Assembly (NCBI GenBank): GCA_963831535.1
Contig: CAWHQP010000002.1
Location: 331,978-395,977, forward strand
DNA from: Bog-756 sp963831535
GTDB lineage: Bacteria > Actinomycetota > Acidimicrobiia > Acidimicrobiales > RAAP-2
Direction of reading: 5' to 3'
Length of the DNA stretch: 64,000 bases
The stretch's first letter is position 1. Each line of letters begins with the position of its first letter. Under the pieces are notes generated by a model, which was not told the origin of the DNA, ran no database searches, and saw only the letters and a list, made by a program, of their open reading frames with translations. Both the position numbers and the translations under genes were made by a program. This document shows, one piece after another, positions 44,491 to 52,523 of this stretch.

Positions 44491-46218
44491 TCAGACGGCC
44501 CTGTCGCCCGTCGCCCCGTCGCCCGTCGGCCCGTCGGCCCGTCGGGGGCCGTCCAGAACAGCCAGTCCGTCGGCGTCGTGGACGATCCGCCGTCGCCACT
44601 GCTCGGAGGCTTCGGGATAGTCGCTCCGGGCATGGGCCCCCCGGGTCTCGCGGCGGACCGTGGCGGCGCGCAGCACGCTGGTGGCCGTCGTGATCAGGTT
44701 GACCAGCTCCCCGTGGGCCCGGTCGAGGGGCACGGCCGACCCCACCTCGGCGTCCAGGTCCTGGATCGACGCACCGGCCGATCCGAGGGACTCCGCACTG
44801 CGGACCACGCCGGCGCCCTCGATCATCAGCCGCTGGAGCCGCTCCCGCGTCTTCGTGATGTCAGGCCAGCTCGGAGCGGTGACCGGGTCGGGGGAGCCCA
44901 CCATGGCCCAGGGTGTCGCCGCCGCCGGTTCCAGCCGCTCGACGGGCCCGGCGAGAAGGGATCCCATGACCCCGGTGGGCCGGGGACCGTCGACGCCGTC
45001 CAAGACAGCCTCGGCCAGCCTGGCCCCGAAGACCATCCCCTCCAACAGCGAGTTCGAAGCCAGCCGGTTCGCCCCGTGCACGCCGGTGCAGGCCACCTCG
45101 CCGGCCGCCCACAACCCGGGTAGGGCCGTGGCCCCGGACAGATCGGTGACGACGCCGCCGGACAGGTAGTGGGCGGCCGGGGCGATGGGCAGCCAGTCCC
45201 GGGACGGGTCCAGCCCGATGGCCCGCAGGGAGGCGGCGATGGTGGGAAAGCGGGCGTCGAATCCGGCCAGGCCGGTGGCGTCGAGCCACAGGCTCTCCAC
45301 CCCTTCGTCCCGCATCCGGTCGGCCATGGCCCGGCTGACCACGTCACGCGGGGCCAGTTCGTCGACGAACCGCTCACCCTGTGCATCCCGCAGCAGGGCA
45401 CCGTGGCCGCGCAGGGCCTCGGACAGGAGGGGTCGGGGCATGGCCGGGTGGTGCAGCGCCGTCGGGTGGAACTGCATGAACTCCACATCGGCCACCGGGA
45501 CTCCGGCCCGCAGGGCCATGGCCAGCCCGTCAGCGGTGGCCTCGGCCGGGTTGGTGGTGACGGCGAACAGCTGACCGGCACCGCCGGTGGCTAGCACCGT
45601 GTGCCGGGCCCGGACCTCGACGACGTCGCCCGTTGCGCTCAGCGCCCGGACCCCGCGACAGCGGCCATCCTCCACCACGAGGTCGAGGGCGAACCACTCC
45701 TCGAGCACGGCGGCTGCGGTGGCCCGGGTGGCATCGACGAGGGCCCGCTCGACCTCGGCGCCGGTGGCGGCCCCACCGGCGTGGACCACCCGCGCCGTGG
45801 AGTGTCCGCCCTCGCGGGCCAGGGCCAGGGCCCCTCCGGGCTGGCGGTCGAAGACCGCCCCCATGGCGATCAGTTCGTGGACGCGGGTAGGACCCTCGTC
45901 GACGAGCACCCGCACCGCATCGGTATCGCACAGGCCGGCCCCCGCGGCCAGCGTGTCCGCCAGGTGCAGGTCGGTCGAGTCCTCGTCTCCGCCGAGCACC
46001 GCGGCCACGCCCCCCTGAGCCCAGCGCGTCGCCGACTGGTAGAGCTCGGCCTTGGTGAGGACTCCGACCCGCAGCGCGGGGCGGCCACTCCCCGAACCCG
46101 TGGCGGAGGAGCCCGGGGGTGCGGCGAGGCGCACGGCGGCGGACAAGCCGGCCACGCCGCTCCCGAGAACCAGGACGTCGAGGTCGAGGTCTAGGGGCGC
46201 CACCACCGGATCGGACAC
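44491..46218 (-). CDS. nadB: L-aspartate oxidase NadB
   Basis: The 575-residue flavoprotein starts at GTG 46218, 7 bases past the panC stop. FAD loop VLGSGVAGLSAAVRLA, QSATRWAQGGVAAVLG, HSTARVVHAGGAATG, EFMQFHPTALHHP and GHGALLRDAQGERFVDEL follow the succinate dehydrogenase/fumarate reductase flavoprotein fold; the C-terminal helical domain is complete. It oxidises aspartate to iminoaspartate for NAD synthesis. It is cytoplasmic. Confidence 0.95.
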   Translation of the reverse strand: MSDPVVAPLDLDLDVLVLGSGVAGLSAAVRLAAPPGSSATGSGSGRPALRVGVLTKAELYQSATRWAQGGVAAVLGGDEDSTDLHLADTLAAGAGLCDTDAVRVLVDEGPTRVHELIAMGAVFDRQPGGALALAREGGHSTARVVHAGGAATGAEVERALVDATRATAAAVLEEWFALDLVVEDGRCRGVRALSATGDVVEVRARHTVLATGGAGQLFAVTTNPAEATADGLAMALRAGVPVADVEFMQFHPTALHHPAMPRPLLSEALRGHGALLRDAQGERFVDELAPRDVVSRAMADRMRDEGVESLWLDATGLAGFDARFPTIAASLRAIGLDPSRDWLPIAPAAHYLSGGVVTDLSGATALPGLWAAGEVACTGVHGANRLASNSLLEGMVFGARLAEAVLDGVDGPRPTGVMGSLLAGPVERLEPAAATPWAMVGSPDPVTAPSWPDITKTRERLQRLMIEGAGVVRSAESLGSAGASIQDLDAEVGSAVPLDRAHGELVNLITTATSVLRAATVRRETRGAHARSDYPEASEQWRRRIVHDADGLAVLDGPRRADGPTGDGATGDRAV

Positions 46219-46225
46219 GGTCCGG

Positions 46226-47143
46226 TCAGCGATCCGTGCGGGGATCGAGATTGTCGATCAGGCGCACCGCGCCCACCGTGGCCGCCACGATCAGTCGGAG
46301 CGGTCGGGCGGTCAACCGGCTCCGGACGGGTTCGAGGTCGTCGGCGGTCACCAGGGCGGCGTAGTCCAGGTCCACCAGGGGCTCGCACGCTGCCGCCCTG
46401 ATCATCGATGCCTCCACATCGGCCGGCTCGCCCCCCACGGCCCACCGGTCGGCGCCGGAGCGGAGGGACCGCCACAGGGCCACGGCAGCCCGACGCTGGT
46501 CGGGGTCGAGACGGGAGTTTCGGCTGGACAGCGCCAGCCCGTCCGGGTCCCGCACGGTGGGACACCCGACGACCTGGGTTGGGAGGGCCAGGTCCCGGGC
46601 CAGACGGGTGACCAGGGCCAGCTGCTGGAAGTCCTTCTCGCCGAAGTAGGCCCGACAACGGCCGGCAGCCGAGAACAGCTTGACCACCACGGTGGCCACG
46701 CCGTCGAAGTGGCCGGGCCGGGAGGCTCCCTCCCACCGGGTGCTCAGGGCCGGCACCGACACCGATGTCGCGGCGGTGCCGGGCGGGTCCGGATACATCT
46801 CCGCCACCGACGGGGCGAAGACCAGCCGGCCCCCGGCCGAGGCGATGGTCTCGAGATCGGTATCGAGGGTGCGCGGATAGTTGGCCAGGTCGGAGGGGTC
46901 CCCGAATTGGGTCGGATTGACGAAGACCGACACCGCCACCACGTCACACTCCGTCGCCGCCCGCTCGATGAGCGAGCGGTGCCCGGCGTGCAGCGCGCCC
47001 ATGGTGGGGACGATCCCGACGGTCCGCCCACTGAGCCGGACCTCGTCCAGGGTCGCGGCGTACTGAGCGATCGTCTCGATGACCTCGGGTCGGACCAGGG
47101 TGGGCGCCCCGGTCACGGGAGCTTCGAGGAATGCCGTACTCAT
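46226..47143 (-). CDS. panC: Pantothenate synthetase PanC
   Basis: The 305-residue enzyme carries the adenylation motifs PTMGALHAGHRSLI (HxGH-like), VFVNPTQFG, GEKDFQQLALV and LSSRNSRL. It joins pantoate and beta-alanine to give pantothenate. The first 20 residues are extra. The ATG at 47143 overlaps the DUF2520 stop by 4 bases. panD, which usually follows in mycobacteria to supply beta-alanine, is replaced here by nadB. Confidence 0.95.
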   Translation of the reverse strand: MSTAFLEAPVTGAPTLVRPEVIETIAQYAATLDEVRLSGRTVGIVPTMGALHAGHRSLIERAATECDVVAVSVFVNPTQFGDPSDLANYPRTLDTDLETIASAGGRLVFAPSVAEMYPDPPGTAATSVSVPALSTRWEGASRPGHFDGVATVVVKLFSAAGRCRAYFGEKDFQQLALVTRLARDLALPTQVVGCPTVRDPDGLALSSRNSRLDPDQRRAAVALWRSLRSGADRWAVGGEPADVEASMIRAAACEPLVDLDYAALVTADDLEPVRSRLTARPLRLIVAATVGAVRLIDNLDPRTDR

Positions 47144-48006
47144 GCCACCTGCTCCACGACCACACGGCCCACGCCTTCAGGCCCCACCGTGACCGCGTCC
47201 GGCTCCTTCGGCCCTCCGTCCGCCGCTCCTGGATCCGTCACGATCCCGGACCCGCTGGTTTCCCCACCGGTCACGCCAGGGTCCAGCGAGAGCCGCCGGG
47301 CCAGGCCGACCATGGCGTCGTAGGCCGCCAACTCGTTGCGGTGGCCGGCCATGCCGGCCAGTGCGGACCGGTGGCGTTCGACGGTGTCCCAGTCGCCGCG
47401 GGCCGCCGGTCCGGTCAGAGCCCGGCGGGGACCGAGGACCAGGGCATCATCGGCGGCGGCGTGGATGAGGCCGGCGAAGGCCTCCAGGGGCAGGCCGATC
47501 GTGGCGGCGATCCGCTCGACCTGACCGATGAGGGCCACCAGGTGGTTGGCGGCAACGGCGGCGGCGGCGTGATAGGCGGCCCGGTTGTCGTCGTCGACGT
47601 GGACGGCCCGGCCGCCCAGGGCTTCGGCCAGTTGCCACGTGACGGGATCACCCGCCACGGCGAAGGTGATACCCGAAGCCAACCGCTCGGCACCGATGGC
47701 CGGCGTGGGCAGCGGTACCAGGGGATGGAGCGATCCGCGCCTCGGATGGTCGCCGAGCACGTCGAGGCCCAGGGAGCCCGACATGTGGATCACCGTGGTC
47801 GAGTCCACCGGGGCGATCCGGTGCGCCACGTGGGCCACGCTGTCGTCCGGGGTGGCGATGACCACCAGGTCGACTTCCGAAGCGGCGGCGGCGATGCCGT
47901 CACGGCGCCCGAAGGCGCCCCGCGACTCGAAGCCCGCCACTCGGTCGAGGGCTGCCATGAGGGACCGGCCGGCTCGGCCCGGTCCGACAATTCGGAATGT
48001 GGTCAC
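47140..48006 (-). CDS. Rossmann-like/DUF2520 protein
   Basis: The 288-residue protein has an N-terminal NAD(P)-binding fold (FRIVGPGRAGRSLMAALD, VVIATPDDSVAHVAHRI) and a C-terminal helical DUF2520 domain (NRAAYHAAAAVAANHLVALI, RALTGPAARGDWDTVERH). This pair of domains occurs beside panC in many actinobacteria and resembles ketopantoate reductase in layout. That suggests, but does not prove, a role in pantoate formation. It overlaps panC by 4 bases. Confidence 0.88.
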   Translation of the reverse strand: MTTFRIVGPGRAGRSLMAALDRVAGFESRGAFGRRDGIAAAASEVDLVVIATPDDSVAHVAHRIAPVDSTTVIHMSGSLGLDVLGDHPRRGSLHPLVPLPTPAIGAERLASGITFAVAGDPVTWQLAEALGGRAVHVDDDNRAAYHAAAAVAANHLVALIGQVERIAATIGLPLEAFAGLIHAAADDALVLGPRRALTGPAARGDWDTVERHRSALAGMAGHRNELAAYDAMVGLARRLSLDPGVTGGETSGSGIVTDPGAADGGPKEPDAVTVGPEGVGRVVVEQVA

Positions 48007-48073
48007 CTGACCCCTTTGGTACGTTCCGGCCCCGGAGGGTGCCGTTCGCGTCAGAGAATCTGAGTGCTAGTCC

Positions 48074-48574
48074 TCACAGTGTACCCACGACGACGACCTC
48101 GCCACCAGCGGTGGCCAGGTCGTCCTCGTCGACCAGGTCCGGGGCCAGTTCGGCCAGCGGGGCCAGGACGAACCGACGCTCCCGCCAGCGCGGATGGGGC
48201 ACCGTCAGGTCGGCGGCGTCCAGGGCCACCCCATCGATCCACAGCACGTCGGCGTCCAGGGTCCTCGGGCCCCAGCGGACCGTCCGCACCCGGCCGGCGG
48301 CGGCCTCGAGGCGACGGCACTCCTCGAGCAGCCGGTAAGGATCGGCACCGGGAGCCACGGCCAGCTCCACCACAACATTGAGATACGGACCCTGGTCCTC
48401 GGGGCCTCCGAGGGGCTCGGTCTCGTAGACCTGGGACACCGCTGTCACCGGTACCCGGCTTCCGGCCCGGAGCTGGTCCACCGCCCGCCGGAGATGGGAC
48501 CACCGATCGCCCAGGTTGGAGCCGAGGCCCACGAAGGCCCGCACCGAGGGTGGTCCGGCCACCGGTGCCGTCAC
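48074..48574 (-). CDS. folK: 2-amino-4-hydroxy-6-hydroxymethyldihydropteridine pyrophosphokinase FolK
   Basis: The 166-residue protein has the HPPK motifs FVGLGSNLGDRWSHL, QVYETEPLGG, RRLEAAAGRVRTVRWGPR, LDADVLWID and HPRWRERRFVLAPLAEL. It pyrophosphorylates the pterin before FolP. It overlaps folB by 4 bases. A 67-base gap separates it from the DUF2520 gene. Confidence 0.95.
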   Translation of the reverse strand: MTAPVAGPPSVRAFVGLGSNLGDRWSHLRRAVDQLRAGSRVPVTAVSQVYETEPLGGPEDQGPYLNVVVELAVAPGADPYRLLEECRRLEAAAGRVRTVRWGPRTLDADVLWIDGVALDAADLTVPHPRWRERRFVLAPLAELAPDLVDEDDLATAGGEVVVVGTL

Positions 48575-48981
48575 TGGCGACGGGTGATCCGGACCCCAAC
48601 GGTGCCGAGGTCAAGGGGCACCGGGGGACGGAGCTTGCGGAGATGGACTGTGACCGTCGTGATCCGGAGGTCCGAGGCCAGGACGCCCTCGGCGATGGCG
48701 GCGGCCAGGGCCTCGAGCAGCTCGAAGGACCGCTCCGACACCACGTCGGCGACCCTCTGGGCCACCTCCCCGTAGTCCACGGTGTCGGACAGCCGGTCGG
48801 TGACGGCGGCCAGGGCCAGGTCCACGGTCAGGTCCAGATCGACTTCGAACGGCTGGGCCCGGGCCTTCTCCTCGGCCAGAACGCCGTGGGTTCCCACGAC
48901 ACGTAGCCCACCCAGGCGGATCCTGTCCCCGGTCCCGTGGTCATCGGTGTCGGCCGCCGCGCCGCCGCCGGGTACGGTCAC
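48571..48981 (-). CDS. folB: Dihydroneopterin aldolase FolB
   Basis: The 136-residue protein has RIRLGGLRVVGTHGVLAEEK with the catalytic-type glutamate, DTVDYGEVAQRVADVV, SFELLEALAAAIAE and VHLRKLRPPVP. It cleaves dihydroneopterin to the FolK substrate. About 20 unconserved residues precede the domain. It overlaps both the phosphatase-like gene upstream and folK downstream. Confidence 0.95.
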   Translation of the reverse strand: MTVPGGGAAADTDDHGTGDRIRLGGLRVVGTHGVLAEEKARAQPFEVDLDLTVDLALAAVTDRLSDTVDYGEVAQRVADVVSERSFELLEALAAAIAEGVLASDLRITTVTVHLRKLRPPVPLDLGTVGVRITRRQ

Positions 48982-49523
48982 TCGCCCGCCGGCGCGTCTC
49001 CGGTCGCCGGCTGCACCGGGGCCGGTGCCAGCTGGCTGGCGAACGCCACCAGCTCACGACCGCTCGGCCCCATCGGATGACCCGTCATGTGCTCGAGGAC
49101 GGTGATCGACTGGGGCCCGCTCGGCAGGCGTCCCGACCACAGCAGGTAACCCGCCACCACGCCGGTCACCCGATCGCCCAGCTCCTCTTGGTGAATGAGA
49201 ATCCGTTCCCCGCCCGTCAGCCGGGCGTGGAGGTCGCGGTAGAGGTCGCCCAGCAGACCGCGGGCATCCCCCGATGTCGGAAGGGGGAAGTGCACGCTGG
49301 CCATGGACTTCTCCTCGTAGGCCTGGAGATTGTGCGACGACGGCAGCAACGACACCACACGGGTGAAGCCCTGGACCTGCAACCAGATGATCTCCTCCTG
49401 GCGGCGCACCTTGCGGTGGTTGGGGGCGAAGCCCCCGGGCCTCTCGCTCATGGCCAGTCGGTCCTTGATCACCCAGGTGAAGTTGCGCGGCGCGATACCG
49501 GCAGCCCACTTGCCCTTCACCAC
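48978..49523 (-). CDS. Tyrosine-phosphatase-like protein in the folate operon, catalytic Cys replaced
   Basis: Taken from GTG 49523, overlapping the end of folP; 181 residues. The order resembles small dual-specificity phosphatases: WVIKDRLAMSERPGG, HRKVRRQEEIIWLQVQGFTR, VVSLLPSSHNLQAYEE, VHFPLPTSGDARG, then the loop RILIHQEELGDRVTG. In active enzymes this loop is HCX5R; here it is HQEELGDR, with Gln for the nucleophilic Cys and the Arg kept. The following helix GVVAGYLLWSGRLPSG fits the fold. I infer a non-catalytic ligand-binding relative. Position between folP and folB, with overlaps on both sides, ties it to folate synthesis. Confidence 0.78.
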   Translation of the reverse strand: MVKGKWAAGIAPRNFTWVIKDRLAMSERPGGFAPNHRKVRRQEEIIWLQVQGFTRVVSLLPSSHNLQAYEEKSMASVHFPLPTSGDARGLLGDLYRDLHARLTGGERILIHQEELGDRVTGVVAGYLLWSGRLPSGPQSITVLEHMTGHPMGPSGRELVAFASQLAPAPVQPATGDAPAGE

Positions 49524-50332
49524 GTGGACTCCAATCGGGCCGCGCCGACGAGCCGGGCGGCCTGGACGGTGGCGGCGACATCGTGGACCCGCACCATACG
49601 CGCCCCCTGCTCCATGGCCCAGGTAGCGGTGGCCAGTGAGGCCGGAAGCCGCTGGGCGATGGGTGTGGGCGGCTCGCCGGGACGCTGGGTCAGTGACCCG
49701 AGGAAGCTCTTCCGGCTGGTCCCCACCAGCACCGGGTAGCCCGTGGCCACCAACTCGGCGAGGGCCCCGAGGAGGGAGAGGTTGTGCCCGACCGACTTTC
49801 CGAAGCCGATCCCCGGGTCGATCCACACCTCGTCCACCCCGGCCGACGTGGCGCGTCCGGCCCGGTCGGCCAACATCGCCGTGACCTCGGCCACCACGTC
49901 GTCGTAGTGGGGTCGCCGCTGCATGGTGGCCGCCGTCCCCAACCGGTGCATGGCCACCCATCCCACGCCGTGGCGGGCGGCCACCGGCCACAGTGAGGCG
50001 GAGACATCGTTGATCAGGGTGGCTCCGGCGGTGACAGCGGCGTCGGCCACGGTCTCCTTGGTGGTGTCGATCGACACTCGGATCTGTCCGGCCAAGGCCT
50101 CGACCACCGGGATCACCCGGTCCAGTTCGACGTCGACGGGGACGGTGTCGGCTCCGGGTCGAGTGGACTCGCCCCCGACGTCGACGATATCGGCGCCCTC
50201 GTCGATCATCTCCCGGCCGCGGCGCACGGCCCGGTCCGGTTCGAGCCACTGCCCGCCGTCGGAGAACGAGTCGGGCGTCACATTGAGGATTCCCATCACC
50301 AGGGGCCGTGGCTCGTGCGTGGGGATGGGCAT
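49517..50332 (-). CDS. folP: Dihydropteroate synthase FolP
   Basis: The 271-residue TIM-barrel starts at ATG 50332. Motifs are GILNVTPDSFSDGGQW, DVGGESTRPGADTVP, SIDTTKETVADAA, LINDVSA, DPGIGFGKSVGHNL, GTSRKSFLG and MVRVHDVAATVQAARL. It condenses pterin pyrophosphate with p-aminobenzoate and is the sulfonamide target. It is translationally coupled to the phosphatase-like gene. Confidence 0.96.
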   Translation of the reverse strand: MPIPTHEPRPLVMGILNVTPDSFSDGGQWLEPDRAVRRGREMIDEGADIVDVGGESTRPGADTVPVDVELDRVIPVVEALAGQIRVSIDTTKETVADAAVTAGATLINDVSASLWPVAARHGVGWVAMHRLGTAATMQRRPHYDDVVAEVTAMLADRAGRATSAGVDEVWIDPGIGFGKSVGHNLSLLGALAELVATGYPVLVGTSRKSFLGSLTQRPGEPPTPIAQRLPASLATATWAMEQGARMVRVHDVAATVQAARLVGAARLESTW

Positions 50333-50385
50333 GACGACACAGAGTAAACCAGCCCGGACAGGCCCGCGACCCGCCTGGGCCGCCC

Positions 50386-50955
50386 TCAGCGGCCCCGCAC
50401 GAACTGCATGGCCTCCATGCGGGTCGAGGCATCGCTGCGGAACAGACCCCGCACCGCAGAAGTCACCGTGGACGTTCCGGGCTTCTTCACCCCCCGCATG
50501 GACATGCACAGGTGCTCGGCCTCCACCACCACGAGGACTCCCCTCGGGGCCAGGGCCTGCTCGATGGCGTCGGCGATCTCGGTGGTCATGCGCTCCTGCA
50601 CCTGGAGCCGCTTGGCGTAGCCGTCCACCAGTCGGGCCAGCTTGGACAGTCCGGTGATGCGGCCGTCGTCCCCGGGGATGTAGGCCACGTGGGCCTTGCC
50701 GATGAAGGGGACGAGATGGTGCTCACACAACGAGGCGAAGGGGATGTCGCGGACCATGACCATCTCGTCGTGGTCCGCGGCGAAGGTCACCTCGAGGTGG
50801 TTCGCCGGGTTCTCCCCGAATCCGGCGAACAGCTCCCCGTACATCTTGGCCACCCGGTGCGGGGTCTTGAGCAGGCCGTCCCGGGTCGGGTCCTCGCCCA
50901 GGGCCTCGAGCATCTCGAGCACGGCTCGCTCGATGCGGGCGGTGTCGACGGTCAT
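50386..50955 (-). CDS. folE: GTP cyclohydrolase I FolE
   Basis: The 189-residue protein is a complete type I enzyme: FASLCEHHLVPFIGKAHVAY and EAEHLCMSMRGVKKPGT hold the zinc ligands (Cys, His, Cys), with SKLARLVDGYAKRLQVQERMT between. It opens the folate pathway by converting GTP to dihydroneopterin triphosphate. ftsH, found between hpt and folE in mycobacteria, is absent. The gene lies 30 bases after hpt. Confidence 0.96.
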   Translation of the reverse strand: MTVDTARIERAVLEMLEALGEDPTRDGLLKTPHRVAKMYGELFAGFGENPANHLEVTFAADHDEMVMVRDIPFASLCEHHLVPFIGKAHVAYIPGDDGRITGLSKLARLVDGYAKRLQVQERMTTEIADAIEQALAPRGVLVVVEAEHLCMSMRGVKKPGTSTVTSAVRGLFRSDASTRMEAMQFVRGR

Positions 50956-50985
50956 GAGGTGCGCTCGCTCATCGGTGTCCGGAGC

Positions 50986-51564
50986 TCAGGTCAGGTCGCC
51001 GGCGTAGGCGTGGATGGCCCGGAGGTTGCGCAGGCGTTCGTCGACATCGAGGCCGTATCCCACCACGAATTCTGCGGGGATGTGAAATCCGACGTAGGCC
51101 AGATCCAGCTCGGTGCGCTGCTGGCCCTCTTTCACCAACAGGGCGCAGACCTCGAGGCTGGCCGGACTGCGGGCCAGCAGGTAACGCTGGAGGTAGCTGA
51201 GGGTGAGGCCGCTATCGACGATGTCCTCCACCACCAGCACGTGCCGGTCGGCCAGATCGACGTCGAGGTCCTTCACGATGCGGACGACACCCGAGGTCCG
51301 GGTGGCACTGCCGTAGGAGGAGACCGCCATGAAGTCCACGTCCACCGGGAGGGAGATGGCCCGGGACAGATCGCTCATGAACATGAACGCACCCTTCAAC
51401 ACCCCGACCAGAAGAGGTGGCCGCCCGGCGTAATCGTCGGTGATCCGCTGGCCGAGCTCGGCGATCCGGGCCTGGAGCTCCTCTTCGGACACGATCACCC
51501 GGCCGACGTCCCCACTCAGCTCGAGCTGCGTCGACCCTTCCGGTGCCTCCTCAGCGGTGACCAC
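50986..51564 (-). CDS. hpt: Hypoxanthine phosphoribosyltransferase
   Basis: GTG 51564 gives 192 residues. The PRPP loop VLVVEDIVDSGLTLSYL, the flexible-loop segment FMAVSSYGSATRTSGVV, and VGYGLDVDERLRNL identify a 6-oxopurine PRTase of the HPRT type. It salvages hypoxanthine and guanine. The 14-base overlap with tilS is the conserved arrangement in Gram-positives. Confidence 0.94.
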   Translation of the reverse strand: MVTAEEAPEGSTQLELSGDVGRVIVSEEELQARIAELGQRITDDYAGRPPLLVGVLKGAFMFMSDLSRAISLPVDVDFMAVSSYGSATRTSGVVRIVKDLDVDLADRHVLVVEDIVDSGLTLSYLQRYLLARSPASLEVCALLVKEGQQRTELDLAYVGFHIPAEFVVGYGLDVDERLRNLRAIHAYAGDLT

Positions 51565-52507
51565 GGCGCGACTGTACCGGAGAGTCGCCCTCCCCCGATC
51601 CGTGCCCCTCGACTGCGGGCTCGCGGATCGGGCCCACAAAGAGGCGTCCGCGGGACCGGGTCACCCGCCGACCACCGGGGACCTCGGTGGCCCGACGACG
51701 CTGGCGGGCCACGTCGAGGACCCGGTCCACGGCGTCGAGGGACGGTGGGTGGTCGCCGTCGCCGAGCAGCCAGGCCCGCACGCTCCGCCGGGCCACCGAC
51801 TCGGGAGCAGCGGCCAGGGACGCGGCATCCTCGGTGTCGACCAGGGCGGACAGGGCGTCGAGCAGGTCGGCGTCGCCGGCCAGGGCGCCGGCCTGCCGGG
51901 CCAGCACCGGCACCACGTCGCGGCGGGCCAGGGTGGAACACAGCGGAACCAGCTCGTGGCGGATGCGGTTCCGCAGGTAGCGGGGATCGTCATTGGAGGG
52001 GTCGCGCACCGGTTCCAGACCCAGGTGGCCGGTGAGGGCTACCGTCTCGGCCCGCCGCAGCGCCAACAGAGGGTGGTGGACTCCGGCCCGCATGGCGGCC
52101 AGGCCGTGTACACCGGCGCCGCGCAACAGGTTGGCCAGAACGGTCTCCGCCTGGTCGTCGGCCGTATGCCCCGTGGCCGCTTCGGGGCCGAGTACCGCCC
52201 GACGGGCCTCCCGGGCCCGGGCCTCCAGGTTCGGTCCGTCGGCCAGTACCACCCGCTCGGTCCGGAACCGCGCACCGAAACGACGGGCGGCATCGGCGAC
52301 CACGTCCGCCTCCCGCCACGATCCGGGACGGAGTCCGTGATCGACATGGACGGCGGTGACCCGACAGCCCGACGCCACCGCCAGCACCAGGAGGGCCAGC
52401 GAGTCCGGACCCCCGGAGACGCCGCACACGAGAGGGGTGCCCGACGGCGGGAAGGTGCACCGCTCGACCAGGGCGAGCACGAAGGGGTCAGGCTTCCACC
52501 CGCTCAT
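51551..52507 (-). CDS. tilS: tRNA(Ile)-lysidine synthetase TilS
   Basis: From ATG 52507 the protein has 318 residues. The PP-loop is CGVSGGPDSLALLVLA, followed by VHVDHGLRPGSWREAD, ATGHTADDQAETVLANLLRG and RDPSNDDPRYLRNRIRHELV, all standard for TilS. It modifies the wobble C of tRNA-Ile(CAU) to lysidine and is essential. A GTG at 52555 would overlap the metalloprotease gene and lacks a ribosome binding site. The C-terminal domain is the short actinobacterial form. Confidence 0.93.
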   Translation of the reverse strand: MSGWKPDPFVLALVERCTFPPSGTPLVCGVSGGPDSLALLVLAVASGCRVTAVHVDHGLRPGSWREADVVADAARRFGARFRTERVVLADGPNLEARAREARRAVLGPEAATGHTADDQAETVLANLLRGAGVHGLAAMRAGVHHPLLALRRAETVALTGHLGLEPVRDPSNDDPRYLRNRIRHELVPLCSTLARRDVVPVLARQAGALAGDADLLDALSALVDTEDAASLAAAPESVARRSVRAWLLGDGDHPPSLDAVDRVLDVARQRRRATEVPGGRRVTRSRGRLFVGPIREPAVEGHGSGEGDSPVQSRRGHR

Positions 52508-52523
52508 GTCGGCGAGGGGTGGG

